From positions 1,601,001-1,665,000 of the forward strand of contig JAKCOZ010000020.1 in the NCBI GenBank assembly GCA_022605955.1: a stretch of 64,000 bases of DNA, read 5' to 3'. The notes under the pieces are model-generated. The model had not been told where the DNA came from. It saw nothing but the letters and a program-made list of their open reading frames with translations, and did no database searches. This document shows positions 50,771 to 63,783 of the stretch, piece by piece. The position numbers and the translations under genes are program-made. Position 1 is the first letter of the stretch. Every line of letters begins with the position of its first letter. Source of the DNA: Rallus limicola (Eukaryota > Chordata > Aves > Gruiformes > Rallidae).

Positions 50771-52551
50771 CCACCTACTTGTTACAGAAATAGGCAAGTG
50801 CCTTCACAGAACTACTGCTTGGGAGCAAAGGCTACGACGTGTTCAGAAATAAACCCAACACATCACCCCCTGCCCCCAGGAAGGAATCAGAGGGAACGGC
50901 TCATTTCATACACCCCGAGCTTCCGAGGTCACTCTAGCACAGAAATAGCGTGATGCGAGAAGGCGTTTCCTGCTTGCACTTGTGTGGCAGGTGCTTTTGT
51001 GTCAGAAGGGCCCGTAAGAAAGGGCAAAGCCCATAATCCTCTGATCTGCCTCTTCAAATTCTAACAGGATTTCCAGCACTGGAAAACACATTTGTGACCT
51101 TCGGAAAGCGTAACCAGCTTCCACTGACTTGGAAGCTGCTGTACTGATGTGCAAACGCTATGGCTTTTGTACATTCATCTGGCTGCTGAAAGAGATTTAA
51201 GGCATTACCACATGGAGGAAAAAGAACAGAGAAATTCCTTCAAGACTTGAAGAAAACCTGAGGCCACAGGCCTTGGAGCACCACCTTTAAATGGTACAAG
51301 ATCACTTCAACAGTTTAATCATCTGAAGAAAACCTGACCTCATAAAATAGAGGAGAAAGGAAACAGAGTTCCCAACCCCACACATGTACAAGGGCAGGGG
51401 GTAGCTAACATCTTTACTTGAGGTCTGAGAATTAAGGTTCCTTTGCAAAAAGAAAGGGGATTCCTGTTGTATTGGTTTTACACCTGTCTGTAAGGAGAGA
51501 TCCTGAAGCTGTGTGATTGCTAGCTAAAAGACTAATTCACAAAGAGCACGTGACAAAATACTTGGAGCAAAGATGCTACAGCAGATGATGCTGCTTCTAA
51601 GCTTTCACGTAGATGAAAAGAGATTCGTCCTTGAGTGTTCTTGGTACAAATGTTTATGTTCTGCTTCAGCCCAGAGCAGTACCGTTTGATGACTTCACCA
51701 GCTGACCTTGCACTTGCTCCCTTATTAAAAAAAATAATTTAAAGAAAAAATTGCCACCTAAAAAGCTGTGTGTTCAACATCTTTGGATCTTGCTGTGAAT
51801 GACATTTTCTTTCAGTACAATATTGTCTAGCAGCAATTTCCCCATTCGTTCCACCATTCCACCTTCAAATATGCATGTTACTCATAACAGAAGCACGCAG
51901 TCTAGCGCGGTCAACAAGCAACTATACTCCAGCCCAAAACACTTATCCCAGGCACTACCCTGGGGATGAACTGCACCTAACCAGGAGCCAGACTCTCTGA
52001 ACTAGCCCTGCTCTAAACACTTGGGCGGACCAAATGATGCCCAGGAACAGATTATCCCGTTCCACGAACAACTCCTAAGCCTGCTACTCTAAGTTGCAGC
52101 AACCTTTGTTTTAAAGGTTAAGCTCGCCACAAATCTGCACCAGTTCATCAGAAGAGGACAATTGCTGCTAGGAAAGGGCAAACGCCATGACAACAGAGTT
52201 GGCATGACCAAACACCACAACTCCATCGCTTCCCTCCACAGGCAGGCCAAGGCAGGCTGTCCCACGGAGCGGCTTTAAAGGCTCCAGCAGCAGACATGAA
52301 TGCTGACACTCCACCACCGCCTTGTGCCAAGCTCTGCTTCTCCAACCTTCCGCTCAGAATCACTGCAACCTGGTGTAAAAACCACTGTGGGTGCTATTTA
52401 GCAAATTCTGACCAGCAACATTGCCAGACACTGGCAGCAGCAGCAGCACACGTAACGCTGTCCTGCCAAGAAGGGGGAGGCACCGCCATCACAGGCCCTG
52501 GGGCCTGTCAGCCTAGCGCTGCCCAGCCAAACCCCAGCTTCTCACACGTGT

Positions 52552-52604
52552 GAATCACAGAATCATAGGGGTTGGAAGGGACCTCAAGAGATCATCCAAT
52601 CCAG
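52552..52604 (-). mobile_element. Short CR1 tail fragment
   Basis: gaatcacagaatcatagggg, then ttggaagggacctcaagaga; about 50 nt, after which similarity stops. Confidence 0.85.
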
Positions 52605-53006
52605 GGGAGTTTTTATGACTAACTCCTTTTTAAGGGTGGCCCCCACAGCCCCCACATACTTACAGCAAGGCAGAGGGAACAGTAGAACTGAGACTGGACT
52701 TGGGTTTACATGTCATTGGCACCAGAACCAGGAGAAATTTTCCGTTGTGCTCAGCAATGGCCAGGCTGTGTTTTAAGTCCAATTTTGGCACCAGTTCTGG
52801 TAGGCCAGCACCGCACAGCACGGGAAATACCGGCCTCAGCTGTTTCATACCATGCAGGGGGGGTTACCTGATAGAAATACTCCTGTGCCCAAGCTGTTGC
52901 TCCTGTAGCAGTAATTTAAATGCTTTACATAAAAGATCACCTAATTTTGACCAAGCTAATTATTAACAGTCCTTAACTGGACTTGTTTTACTCTAGTTAT
53001 GCCTTC

Positions 53007-53280
53007 CACAGAATCACAGAACGTTAGGGGTCGGAAGGGACCTCGAAAGCTCATCTAGTCTGACCCCCCTGCCAGAGCAGGGTCACCCAGACTAAATCAC
53101 ACAGGAACACACCCAGGCATCCATCTCATCCAGAGAAGGAGACTCCCCAACCTCTCCAGGCAGCCTGTCCCAGCGCTCCGTCACCCTCACAGGGAAAGTT
53201 TGTCATTATATTCCCATGGAACTTCCTCTGCTCCAGCTTGCACCCAATGTCCCTTGTCCTATTTCTCAGTGATGGCCAGT
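53007..53280 (-). mobile_element. CR1 LINE fragment, minus orientation
   Basis: Starts cacagaatcacagaacg, then gtcggaagggacctcg, ctgccagagcagggtcaccc and gctccagcttgcacccaatg, in the usual CR1 reverse-complement order. Confidence 0.95.
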
Positions 53281-56200
53281 GATAGAAATTTCAGTATACA
53301 GACGGAGACACTAAAACTCACTCAAATTCAAACGCACATGATAATCAGATTTACAGTTTCCACTCATATTGAAAAATTATTGAAAATAACTTTTAAACTA
53401 AATTATTAGACTAGTGAGAGATCACTGGATCTCTTTTGAGTCAAAGTGTTGTTAAAAAAGCAAACTACTTGGTAGTGTTTATCGTTCGCTGGCCCAAAAT
53501 CTTTTGTGTCATCCTTGCTCTACAAAACAATTACATACTCTGAAATTAATCTGTTTGCCTCTCATGTTAACAATTTCCAGGCAGCACTTTGATGCCTCCC
53601 TTGTAGACTAATCTGGGGATGTTACTGCAGCAGGGCGCTGCCTCCCGTCAGGCATCAATAACCTGCCCCAAGCTGCATACCCGTAAAAAAGCTGCTATGC
53701 CAGGAATGTTTGATGTGCCAGAGGAGCTACTGCTGCTACCTTGATGATAAGGCTCCCGGTTTTCCTTCAGCAGTGGTGTCTGGGCTTTCACATGCACAGG
53801 ATACAGCTGGTACCCTCCCCACACCCCCACAATTACCCATCTCAGAAGCTCTGACTGCTGCTGCTCATTCGTCCCCAAGTTCCCCGAGTGCCCTGACAGC
53901 AGGTTATTGCCACCAGCGACACACAGACCACTTTCCTCTCCCTCCAAGAGCCACACAAATCCAACACAGCATCAGCGACCCATAGGACTATGAGAAAGCA
54001 AAGCAGCGACACTACCTTTGGTCCAGAAATGGGAAGAAAGTGCAACTAACTGAGCCTGGCTTTAGCTTCCCCATTGAAGCAGGTGAGCATGTCTCATGCT
54101 TCCAGAGGTATCCAGCAGTATTAAGAGGCTTGGGAAGTCCTGCAGCTCCTGGGAATCCACTGCACTCCCTTCCTCACCCGCCTTTTAGTTGCAGAGCTGC
54201 AAGTTCAAACAGGGACAGATGCTCTCCTGGGAGCAACAGGTAACTGACACAGGACCAGCAGTTTCTGCAGGGAGGAATCCCATCTGAATCACACTGTCAC
54301 AGGGCAGGAGCCACCCCAGTCCAAGGAGCTGGATGTACAGGGCAGATGTATCCTAGGCTTCACTGAGTCAGTGGTAAGCTTGGCAAAGAAAATCAAAGAT
54401 CCACATATCCCAGCATCTTGCATGAGAGAGAAGCTGGGGGGGAGGATGAACAAAGCAAAGAAAAAAGTCAGGGTGAACAAAGGACAGTTTTACAGGGTGA
54501 GAGCAGAGCTCTGCCTGCCCAAAACCAGCCGGGGTTCAGGCGGTGCGTGGCCTCTTTGTTTTGCAGTGAAATGATAAACGCCACAGATTCTGACGCCTAA
54601 CAAAAGCCAGCCCAACTTACTATAAACACCATCTCACACACTGGTTTAAAGCCAATATTGGTTAAACAGTTATAAACAACCTTCTGTTAATCACGCCGTT
54701 TAAAATACAGGCTCATGCCTCACCAAGCTTCACACTCCAGCCTCCTCGCCAGCACAGACTCCAGACGTAGCCCAGCGCAGAGCCACAGAGCCTGCCTGGC
54801 AGCTCCTCTCCAGCCCCCCTCGCAGCCAAGCCTTCCTGCTTCACTCCCAGTTACCTCCCTGGCCACGAAGGGGTCTGACAGCTCCACAGCCTGAGCCACC
54901 AAAGCCGCCACGCTCACAGCAATGCTGGCAGCTTGGAGTGACCGCCCCACGCTGCGGCAGCTGAGCAGGAGGCGGCCCAATGCCCAAATGGCATCCCTTG
55001 CCTTCCAGTACCGTGCTGCAATCAGTTTTAAAGCTTTCCGGATGATGACCTGCCATCTGCTCTGTCACCTCCTTTCTCCACGCCCCTGAGGATGTTCTCA
55101 AAGCACCAAGTCAAGGTGCCACCCCCATATTCACAGTAGCTCCCATCAGCAACCAGGGTAGTTAGCAGGGTGCTGAGATGGGGATCTCTGCTCGAGAGTT
55201 GCCTCGCGGTGCCCGAAGGAGCCAATGTAAGCAGAAAATGAAGCAGGACACGGTTAATAAAGGGTTTAAAGCAATAAAGAATTCCAGAGCACAGCAGCCT
55301 CGAGCAGGGGCAGGAAAGCAGAAGTGGCCCTGCCCTGAGAACCTCTGGGAATGCCCCAACTCCCCAGGTATAATGATGCTTCTAATCCATCAGGAGCAAT
55401 ACTGCCAAGGTCAGCTTCCCAGTGTTATAGAAAGGACATGACTGACATAGGGATGTACTCATTTGTAGAGTCAAGCTGAACAGAAAAGATGGTAAGATCT
55501 TTAACCTCAAAGCAACCATTTTCAGCATCTTGAAAGTGGACTGATCTGGAATTAAAGCTGCTAAATTAAAGAAACAAACACACACATAAAACCCCAGAAA
55601 ACTAGAAAATTAAACTCAGTGGAGCTGAGACAAGACTGTTGGAGACAATTTGAAACATCTAATAACCTACTTCTTACAGAGCCAAGCTCGTGAAAAACTT
55701 AGTCAACCATGTATCTGCAGCACGGAGAAACCTGGATTCAGAATTAACAGCTTCCTGCATCACACGTGGCAGCCTAGGTCCAAGGTGGGATCGTTACATT
55801 GCACATCTCTCGTGTGCTTTAATGCATCACAGAGGGTGTCTAAAGACAGTGCACATGCTGGTTAGGAAACAATGCTAAGACACATTCCGAATTTGAGGTC
55901 AGATACAAGAGAAGAGGCTTTGTTACAGGTGTCAGTAACAGGACCCAAGTTACACATCTGCTTCCACATACAGACAACAAATTCAGCTGCTAGTCTACCT
56001 GGCCTTTCACCCCAATATAAAGTGCCTTTGGAGGAGAAAAACATGCATTTCATCTCAAATAAGGCTTCAGCCTCTCCACCATGCTACCACCCCCTTACAG
56101 TTCACCCTCCCACACGTCAGGGACAGTGTGCGAGTGTTTAACGTAACAAACTGGATTCATAGAGATCCACAGGTGTGTGTCACCCCTGCAATTACAACTC

Positions 56201-59200
56201 CCAAGAAAGCTGCTCCCTGCCCAGGACGAACCCTCTGCCCTCGGAGCACAGAGCAAAGGCTCCCATGGAATCTGCAAGCGCTGCAGAAGCCAAAGGAAGC
56301 CCGATTCCAATATGTTTCACAGCTGAATTAGCATAATGCTCACCAGGCAGAGCCCAGCTTCCCCTGGCCGCCTTGAAACGCTCTCTGTAGCTATCGATGA
56401 GTCCTTCCTGTGCGTCCTGAGAGTCAGGCCCATGGAGGAAAAGCTTCAGAGGCCATTCCTTGCCCTGTCAAGCTGGCTGAAGGTGGCCACACAGAAGTCT
56501 GCCCTGCCGCCTACACATCCACACAGCAGCAGCCAGCATCTCTTTCCTACCTGGGAAAGCTGTCTCTAGGAGAGTAATGAGATCTGAAGCTGTACTAGAA
56601 ACTCTTCCTGTAACCAAATCAATTCATTTAACTCTCCATTGCAAGCTGTAACCACAGGGAGCTGCAGTGATTTATTTCTTTAAAAAAATTCATTTAGTGA
56701 AGAACTGAAACTGAACGCTGGGACAGAATTGGTAAGCAAGAATTACAAGATAGATAAATTCAAATAGGCTTTAGAAAAGCTTAATATTAATGTGTGTGAA
56801 TCAAGTTATCTGTTTTCTTGGACATAACTCATTGTAGGTTCAAACATGCAAAGAGAAACCTTATACCATTAGCACGTGCTATACATATACACAGCATGTA
56901 CTGTGAGAACAGGATGGTAGTTTGGTAAGTCTATTGCTTAAAACGTTCTAAGGGCAGATTGTACTAATATCCCACATTTAATAGAGCTGATAGAGCATGA
57001 GCACTGTTTGACAACAGCTAATAACACCAACATTGCTGGTGAAGTCTCTCTGAGCTGCACAACTTCAGCACGAATGCTGGTTTTAGAAAGGCATCTGTGC
57101 TCGCTTTGCTCAATGAGGAATTGTGAGTCTTCTCATGAAAAGAAAAAAAAAAGCAAACACAATTATGGTGGCCAAAATTCCAGCCCTGCTTAAAACACAG
57201 CATGCCTCGCTGGGCTGAATGCTTCCATTTCGGATGAGCTAGCTTTGTCCATCGAAAGCCTTGTATGGTTGAACATACTCGCAGCACATAAACATTCCTC
57301 TTCAAGTTCTGGCACAACTCGCTCCCTGCCCAGAGGTACCGATACTACAGCTGAAGGGAAAAAGCAGCCAGGCTGAATCTGAGCTGAAGCTCATTAAAAG
57401 AGCAGAATAAAGGCCAACTTCAACGCCATTCCTATTTATGTCTTTCAAATTCCCATCAAGACTGGACAATAAAGTTTTACCACAGGAGGAATAGCAAGAG
57501 CTGGAACTTCACATTTATTAATAGCGCTTGTGGAAAGGCACAGAAAGCTCAGAGCAGAAGAAACAGTCGCTATGAAACACAAGCAGCAGGGGCTGATGTG
57601 TACAGCAACAACATTGTTTGCATCAGCAACAGCACACACAAGCATCTGTATTTTCATGCATTTGACTAAAATGCTGGGAGCTTTTTACCCTTAGGACCAA
57701 GGCTAAAGTTGGTTTTAAGTACTAGAACTAAAGAAGCAACTAACTGAATAGTACATTGCCATCTCCAGCTTGATGCATCCCCCAACCTGGGCACTTCAGA
57801 CTGAAACAACAAAATGCAGCTTATTGGGGTGAGGTGTTAATTATTATTTTATTGTTTTTGCCATCCATCTTTTTTGCATCCAAGTGTGGGTCCTGCAGCA
57901 AAGTGAACACTGCCCATTCCGGGGCTGGTCTGGCTCAGAGCACACACACTCCTTCCCAGCCGTGCCGGAGCTCGGCAGGCTTTGCTGCCCAGCTCTAACT
58001 GGGTCAAGCTTGTCGCTGGAGTTAACCGACCACTCAGCTCCTGGCAGTGCTCTCCCCAGCCCCCAACCAAATTTAAGGGGTATTTTGAGCCTGGGGGGGT
58101 GAAGAGAAGAAAGAAAAATAAAAGGGAAAAAAAAAGATTTTAAATCTTCTACCTCCCTGGATTACAGCTTAGGGTAATTGTGCAAGATAAGACAAGAAAA
58201 GTCTACACCAACGATGCAGACATTCATACACTGTGCACATCCCCTCCACAAAGAAGCTGCTGGAGCCACACACACGCTTCCCCCTCTAAGTGAAAGCTGT
58301 GCAGATAACCGAACCTTCAGCAGTGGAATTGTTATCTTTCCCTGCTTGTTACAGCAGGCTAATGACCATCCTGACTCACGCTTACTACACTAATAAGCAG
58401 CTTTCAGTCCTCACACTGCTCCAAGTCCAACCTTATCTCCTTTCAGGCACGCAATAGCTTTAGTGGAGCCCAAACCTGAAAGTTTTGGCACTTAATTCCA
58501 ATAAGAACTTTTAATGAAGGGCTCTGTTAGTGGCTTTAGAGGAGCCCAGATTCCCCCTCCACCCCCCAGTGTTTCCATGCTCGTTCATAGGACACGATTC
58601 CAAACAAAACCAAGCAGTGTCATGGATAATAGTCCTCTGTAGTCCCAGCCTGCTCAGATTGCATCCCTGCTATCACACAAGCCCCAGAAGAAATCCATTT
58701 CCTCTCCTCCAGCAGTTTGTAGACAGAGGAGAGTAGAAAAGGAAAATTCACCTCCCATTGTCTCAGCGTAACCGTGAGGTATCCAGGAACTGTGAGAAGA
58801 TGTATTAACAACCTGCTATTTATACAGATGTATTCAAAAATAACCCCGGAGAGCCTGGAAAGCTGTCTGAAGGCTTTCCTGCCTGCGGAGCGATGTTCCT
58901 GCTGGAACGAAGCAAGGAGAGGGGAGCAAGAAAATAAGTCACCTTGACATGAGAAAAGAACCTAAAGATTAAGCTTTTTAAGGAAGGTTCCTTCTTCTAA
59001 TAGTCTAGATTATGTAAACCTAGGCCTGAGGAGAATATCCAGCACACCTACACATCCCTTTCTGGTGAGATGTTCAGGATTCACTCACATAAACTGACAT
59101 CCAGTCATGAGGGGAGAAAAAAGCAGGGGGAACATTGCTCTTTACTCTTTTTCTTTAGCCAATAGCTGCAAAAAAGATAGACCAGTCATCATGCTAAACC

Positions 59201-59544
59201 TAGTGTGGGATACTCAATACCCAGGTTTTCCTGAGAATTTGGGTTTCCTGCAACTTAGGGAAGCTGAGGCATAGAAAGTCCACTGGGCTTAAGATGTCTC
59301 GTCCACAGAAGCCCATCCAAGGCAAACAGCAATCAGCTTGCTAGAACTGTGATGTGTTACTGGAACACAGGTTCAGAGGAAAGGCCAGAAAGATGTTTAT
59401 GCACACTCTTCAAACTTACTGAAAATCAGTCATGGGGAAGACACAGACAACTTCTTTCCCCTCTTCCAACCCATCGAGTGGAGGATCAGAGTGGCTCCGT
59501 ACCCTCACATCTCACCAGCAGGATGCGATGGGCAGCCCAACACC

Positions 59545-59762
59545 AAGTTCCTGTATGTGTTCTCCCATATCCAAAAGAACTTCTTCCCAGTGAGGGAGCC
59601 CTGGGACAGGCTGTCCAGGGGGGTGTGGAGTCTCCTTCTCTGGAGAGATTCCAGACCTGTCTGGGTGCCAACCTGTGTGACCTGTCCTAGGGACCCTCTT
59701 TGGCAGGGGGTTGGACCCCATGGGCTCTGGAGGGCCCTTCCAACCCCTACAATCCTGTGTAT
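59545..59762 (+). mobile_element. CR1 LINE fragment, plus orientation
   Basis: Contains aagaacttcttcccagtgag, gagccctgggacaggctg, ctttggcagggggttggacc and cccttccaacccctacaatc, ending in the CR1 tail. The 5' boundary is uncertain. Confidence 0.92.
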
Positions 59763-62700
59763 CTCTTGGGAAGAGCCAGTACCCACAGGTGCACCTGGAG
59801 TGGCTCAAGCACAGCATCTTCCATTCAACTGTTAGATCTGCTAGGCCTGACGCTCCTGGGCTGTGCTCAAGGCTTAAGCCCAGCTTGCTGCCAACAGACT
59901 CCCACAGCTCTCCTGACACTGTCCTGGCCTCGTTGGCCACAAAATCAAGACAACCACACAGTGGCTTACGCTGCAGAGGCTGTTACTGCAACCAGGGAGC
60001 CCTCATTTCAACATATTTTGGAGGAAAAGCACAAAGGTTGGAGCTTTTTCTGAATGATATCTCTGGGCAATTCCTACACGTGAAGCAAAACACACCCCTG
60101 AAGCATTGCAACACACTTGGGTTCCAGTCACCCCTGTGCATCAAATGTGAGGTGATACAGCCTGTGCTCACAGCATCACTGCAAGCTTCGTGCCTGGACT
60201 TGCAGGAATAAGCAGTTTACTTCAGTCTCACGTTTACAAACAGCCCACTGAAGGCTGCACGATCTCCCAGCCCGCAAACGCGTCTCTGAGGTACCAAACA
60301 GACGCAGCACTGTCCTCCCAAAAGCTGCCTGCGACTTAAGAACTGAACAAAGAGCCCCAAAAAGCTGTGCCTGCGTTAAGAAACAAATTAGTAACATCAA
60401 TTAGCCAAAAAGCTAAGGCCTTGGCTACCTCCCTGCAACCCAGAGCATCGTGTAAATTCGCCAAGCTGCGAGAGAGAAACAGAATTCCCATCAGCATTAA
60501 CCGTATCCCATGCAGGAAAACATCCTATAAAAACAAGCAGCTTGAAGGTAAGAAAGGAGCGAGGACCTGACAGGTAACTGAATGCTGAGCATCCAAACCT
60601 TGCATTTGGGCACACACCCACCCCATTTAATAATCGAATCTCTAACTACCCAGCAGGACCAACCCACCTGCCAAAGGGAACTTCCCCTGGCTAGCCAGCA
60701 GCACGAAGTTACCCATTCCCAGGGAGCACCGGTTCCAGACCGTGAAGTTTCAGGGAGAAGTCTCACTCTGTGATGCTCCTCAAGAGGAAACCAGCCCAGT
60801 TTTTAAATACACGAGCAGCCAAAGCTACAAGAGGTCATTTTCTCCAGCTATGACCATACAGCACCCCTGACATCCTCGGGGTAATCCCCTTGAGTATGAT
60901 CCCTGGTCCTGTGCCCCTGATCCACAGAGCATTCCCCACAAGCACCCCTACACTGAAATGGCCAAGACTACGGCAAGTCCTCTTAACTGCTATTTAAAAA
61001 AATCAAGAACAGGAGAAGAAAAACCTCAAGGACAGGAGGAAGACAAACCAAACTCACCAGGAGGTCTAGCAACTCGATTCTGATGATACCTGGAGAAGCT
61101 ACCAGAAGAGAGACAGCTCCATGACCAACTTCAACCCAAACCTTTCTACGAGCAGGCAGCAAACACAGCAACACGTTCTTCACCAAGGGGAGAGTTTGGT
61201 TTTTACTTTACAGCATCCAAGTGCACGTGAAAGAAAAGGGAAAAGACCAGTTTCAAAGCCATCCAGCAGCCAGAGAAACAGGAGACCTGAGCGGAGTGGA
61301 GTCCAGGAAAGCCCCCAAACAAAATCCCAGAGATCCAAGCTCCCCATCTACTTTCCACCTGGGACCTGCCACAGGGACCCACGGGGTCTGTTTCATTTTC
61401 AGTCCCTGGAGCAGTAAGGGCTGGCACAGATCTCAGAGGCTGAAATCCTTGCCTGCTTGCTTTCAACAATACCTATTTCCAAGTAACAGCTGATTTATTT
61501 TGCTCCCCTTCAGGGGAACCCTGCCAGCCAGGAAGCGTGTGATCACCCTCAGAAGAGGCTGCAGACACCCCAGGGGCTCAGCCAGCATCCGAGGTAACAG
61601 TGCCACACGTTTGGGAAGGGAATTAAAAAGTAATACTGAGCCATCACCACACTCAGCCTTCAGAATGGCAATGACTGGAGATAATAAACTGCTTAATCAT
61701 CAGACATGAACACTCTCCTAACATGCCAGTATCCAGCCAGCAATGGGCCTGGGTCAGGAGGGCCATAGGTGGGTGTTGCACCCTTTCTCCCCAGCCCGAA
61801 GATCTGCAACCAAGCACCAACCTCGGCCACGCTCCCGCTGCTCACTGCCGTACGCAGGCATTCCAAGATATTGGAATCAGAAATCAGCCCTCATTTATTC
61901 ACTCCTTTTAGGGACTTTCCAAACTCTAACACTCTGGGCACTTTGTTCTGTGGCAGAAAAGAAACATTAAGCTTGAAACTCCTCCCGCTGCCCAGAAGAG
62001 AACAGACTGAAGGATGTTTCCAGCGAGCTGCACACCTACCAAGAGTGAATTGCAGGCTGCCTCTTCTGTTTCAACAGCATTCCTGCCACTTTAATTCCTC
62101 TAAAGCAGGAAGGCTTTCTAGATTTACTTGCTTACAAATATCCTTGGTGATTTTTACAGAAAAAAAAGTGCAGCATACAGTGAGGAAAATCCAAGGGGAG
62201 GGGGGGAAAGGCAAAAAAAGGTGTTTATAAATTCTTGAAAGGGTTTTTTTTTTTTTAAATATTAAACTGGATTAAGCTGCCAGGCAACTTTATTAGCATT
62301 TCTGCCATACATCTTCTGCTTCCCACCACACCCTACAACTGTCCCGGGAACACAAAGAAAAACCAATAGCTTTACGAAGTCGTTAAAAAGATGCAAAGCT
62401 TTCTGCTTCACGGAAGGGAAAGAGAAAACACCAACAACCTTCACTCCTGGCCAAAAAAACAAAACAAAGTGCCTCTGGAGCAGCTGAAGAACTTCGTGGT
62501 TACCCAGGAAACATAGTTCAGCTCCTCAGCCTCCCATGGAAATGACTGCAATTACCAGCGCCCAGGAAAGCGGCAGTTTTGACAAAATACCAATTGCTAC
62601 GAGCTGCCGTCCCTGCCACGGGCGCTCCATCGCTGGGGATGCTCTACCTCCAGCGCTGAGGAGATGGCTGAACTCTGGTGAATCAAGCCCATGGGCATAA

Positions 62701-63538
62701 TAAAAGGTTGTGATATCTCCTAATGGCAGAGAAGAGCCCCGCTGCCATCTGCCAAGGGTGATTTCCCTTCATCCCCTCCCTCGCCCGCAAATCAGAACCG
62801 CGCAGATTACGCCACGGAAATAGAAGTCAAGTCGATACAAGATTAATCTGCTGCTCCGGGACGGGAGGAAGGGGAACAATGCAGCAGGCAGGCTCTGGAA
62901 GGCAAAGCCTTTTCCACGGCAGCACCGCGCTGCAAACAAAGTGAGCGCAGGGATTAGCTTCTCCCTCGCCGGATCCCGGCTTCGCTCCCTGCCGAGCGCA
63001 GGGCTCCACGCAGGGAACTGGGAAGCGACCTCCACGGGCTCTCGCTTTCTCTCTCTCTCCAGTTTTCCCCCGCCACAGGCGGAACTCCCCATCCCTCCAG
63101 CCAGGCGTAAATCACTTACGGTCGGTGGTGTTAGGAAGAAAAAGGGACCAAGGAGTTGCATAACGCGAGGGAACAATATAAATCCACAAATCCACCCAGC
63201 CCAACGTCAGGCACGCTCGCTTCTGAACCAAAGCCCTGGGCTGACACGCTGGGAAGCAGAGGTGTGTGTGCCCACGGCTCCAGAGAGCCGCACGACCACC
63301 TCAAAGCAGGACTTGGAACTAACTCAAGGGTGCAAATAAGGTTTCCTCCAGTCCAAGGAAGATACGTACCACGCTCCTCAATGCCTGCATCCCTTCCTGC
63401 AGACCACTGATAGCCCTCGGCACGGCTGGATGCTCTGGGCGGGGGGAGAAGCAGGGGTTGGGGGGGCGGGGGGAGGAATGAGGAGGGGGAGCGCATCTTT
63501 ATTTGTACCTTTAAGAAGGCCAAGCACATTAGCATGGC

Positions 63539-63610
63539 TAATCCCGAGGGGAATAGATAATTGCGGCGCTTACAAAAGTCATCTTGGATTACAAAATAAG
63601 GCTCTAATCC
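63539..63610. promoter_or_regulatory. Cluster of three TAATCC (OTX/PITX/CRX-type) cores
   Basis: TAATCC at 63539-63544 and 63605-63610 on the plus strand, and GGATTA (the reverse complement) at 63586-63591. All lie within 72 bp in the CpG-rich region. Binding is not shown by sequence alone. Confidence 0.35.
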
Positions 63611-63678
63611 GCCGCGCTCGCCAACGTTATACCCGTGAGCCATCAAAATCACGGCGAGACTCCATCCTACCCCACACG

Positions 63679-63700
63679 CCCCCCCCCCCCCCCCCCCCCC
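63679..63700. repeat. 22-base C homopolymer
   Basis: Uninterrupted C run inside the CpG-rich right end. Its length is liable to sequencing or assembly error. Confidence 0.95.
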
Positions 63701-63740
63701 AGGTGAAGACCACGGAGGGCTTCTCCTTGTTAATTCGGGG

Positions 63741-63783
63741 CACACACACACACTCCACACACACACACACACACATACACACC
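63741..63783. repeat. Interrupted (CA)n microsatellite
   Basis: CA units broken by single substitutions, within the promoter-like region. Confidence 0.95.

Larger units (their letters stand above)
42844..62759. other. Long first intron (inferred) without recognised exons
   Basis: About 20 kb without a convincing exon on either strand. It carries CR1 fragments at 44.8-45.2, 52.55, 53.0-53.3 and 59.5-59.8 kb and an AT repeat at 50753-50770. The longest ORFs (for example 200 codons at 49182-49784) have no family resemblance or splice context. Confidence 0.5.
1..63120 (-). other. KIAA1671: KIAA1671 locus (minus strand, 3' end probably off the left edge)
   Basis: All convincing exons in the window are on the minus strand, and all can be assigned to one gene running right to left. 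The long-form coding exons were assembled by matching splice sites and codon phases (2, 0, 0, 0). The identification rests on the start MATRVE, the block RPVSAIF...WVRKPRPLSMDLTA, and the motifs WRRRTLP and YFAVTYQIP, all of which I recall from mammalian KIAA1671. The human gene is also long with large introns, and lies beside the beta-crystallin genes on chromosome 22; no crystallin exon is seen here. The C-terminal domain shared with TNKS1BP1 was not found, so the gene probably continues past position 1. The extent to the right is inferred from a promoter-like CpG region. Confidence 0.75.
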
